This document shows, piece after piece, positions 63,885 to 64,000 of a DNA stretch of 64,000 bases. Each line of letters begins with the position of its first letter. Position 1 is the stretch's first letter. The notes below the pieces were generated by a model. The model saw only the letters and a program-made list of their open reading frames with translations, was not told the origin of the DNA and did not search any database. Origin of the DNA: Lachnobacterium bovis (GTDB lineage Bacteria > Bacillota > Clostridia > Lachnospirales > Lachnospiraceae); contig NZ_FOGW01000005.1 in NCBI RefSeq assembly GCF_900111325.1, forward strand, positions 232,788 through 296,787. Direction: 5' to 3'. The translations under genes were made by a program, and so were the position numbers.

Positions 63885-64000
63885 GGTCAAGCCTTCGACC
63901 TATTAGTAACAGTCAGCTACATACATTACTGCACTTCCACCTCTGCCCTATTTACCTGTTAGTCTCTCAGGGGTCTTATCTCCTTTTTGGAGGGGATATC
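63885..64000 (-). rRNA. 23S ribosomal RNA, 3' end (partial)
   Basis: The minus strand reads as the conserved end of bacterial 23S rRNA: GATATCCCCTCC, GATAAGACCCCTGAGAGACTA, TAGGGCAGAGGTGGAAG, then CTGTTACTAATAGGTCGAAG and CTTGACC. The mature 3' end is placed near 63885 from the closing GGTCAAG complement. The rest lies beyond the window. Confidence 0.9.

Noticed and set aside
1..64000. CRISPR array, prophage or restriction-modification locus
   Set aside because: No regularly spaced conserved repeats with unique spacers, and no phage structural or methyltransferase/endonuclease genes, were seen on either strand.

Overview
The window is about 64 kb of low-GC DNA (roughly 30% G+C by eye) from a motile, Gram-positive anaerobe. 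The order dprA-topA-codY-flgB-flgC-fliE, AGGAGG-type ribosome binding sites, CodY, an anaerobic (CbiD/CbiG-type) cobalamin pathway and a hybrid-cluster protein point to Clostridia. Lachnospiraceae is my best guess, inferred from gene content and not from a search. Most genes lie on the minus strand, so transcription runs from high to low coordinates.

Region 1 (1-7761) is a flagellar basal-body and export operon: flgB, flgC, fliE, fliF, fliG, fliH, fliI, fliJ, a MotE-like membrane protein and the first codons of a probable fliK cut by the window edge. Upstream of it (7963-13639) are codY, topA, dprA and the ComM-like AAA+ gene yifB. Nested hairpins separate codY from flgB.

Region 2 (13.9-31.9 kb) is mixed housekeeping and signalling: an RluA pseudouridine synthase; a glycogen-debranching-like protein whose catalytic residues are all replaced, paired with a DUF5662 protein; an HD-GYP protein; a DUF1292 protein; a UvrD-like helicase; gltX; a membrane GGDEF protein; a CPBP protease; an apparent fusion of degenerate FolB- and FolK-like domains to a HAD phosphatase; and topoisomerase IV (parE, parC) behind a CdaR-type regulator.

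Region 3 (32-46.4 kb) holds a sugar-ABC ATPase (ugpC/msmK type), a feoA-feoA-feoB iron operon, an IS110 element with a candidate bridge-RNA region, hcp divergent from a Crp/Fnr regulator with a 16-bp palindrome between them, an ankyrin protein, a GGDEF-EAL phosphodiesterase, a 2-isopropylmalate synthase fused to an AraC-type DNA-binding domain, and uppP.

Region 4 (46.4-63.3 kb) is a contiguous cobalamin operon: cbiP, cobT, cobU, cobS, a CobU-like/CobC fusion, cbiB, cobD, cbiC, cbiD, cbiF, cbiG, cbiH, a CbiJ-CbiE-CbiT fusion and a CbiA-CbiL-zinc-finger-like fusion. It covers most steps from cobalt-precorrin-2 to cobalamin. No chelatase, adenosyltransferase or cobalamin riboswitch was seen. The right edge (63.4-64.0 kb) is the 3' end of a 23S rRNA followed directly by tRNA-Asn, -Glu, -Thr, -CAT (Ile2 or Met) and -Asp, with no 5S gene between.

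The strongest candidates for something undescribed are the LeuA-AraC fusion with a 15-bp direct repeat upstream of its promoter, the FolB/FolK-like-HAD fusion, and the catalytically degenerate GH13 protein with its DUF5662 partner.
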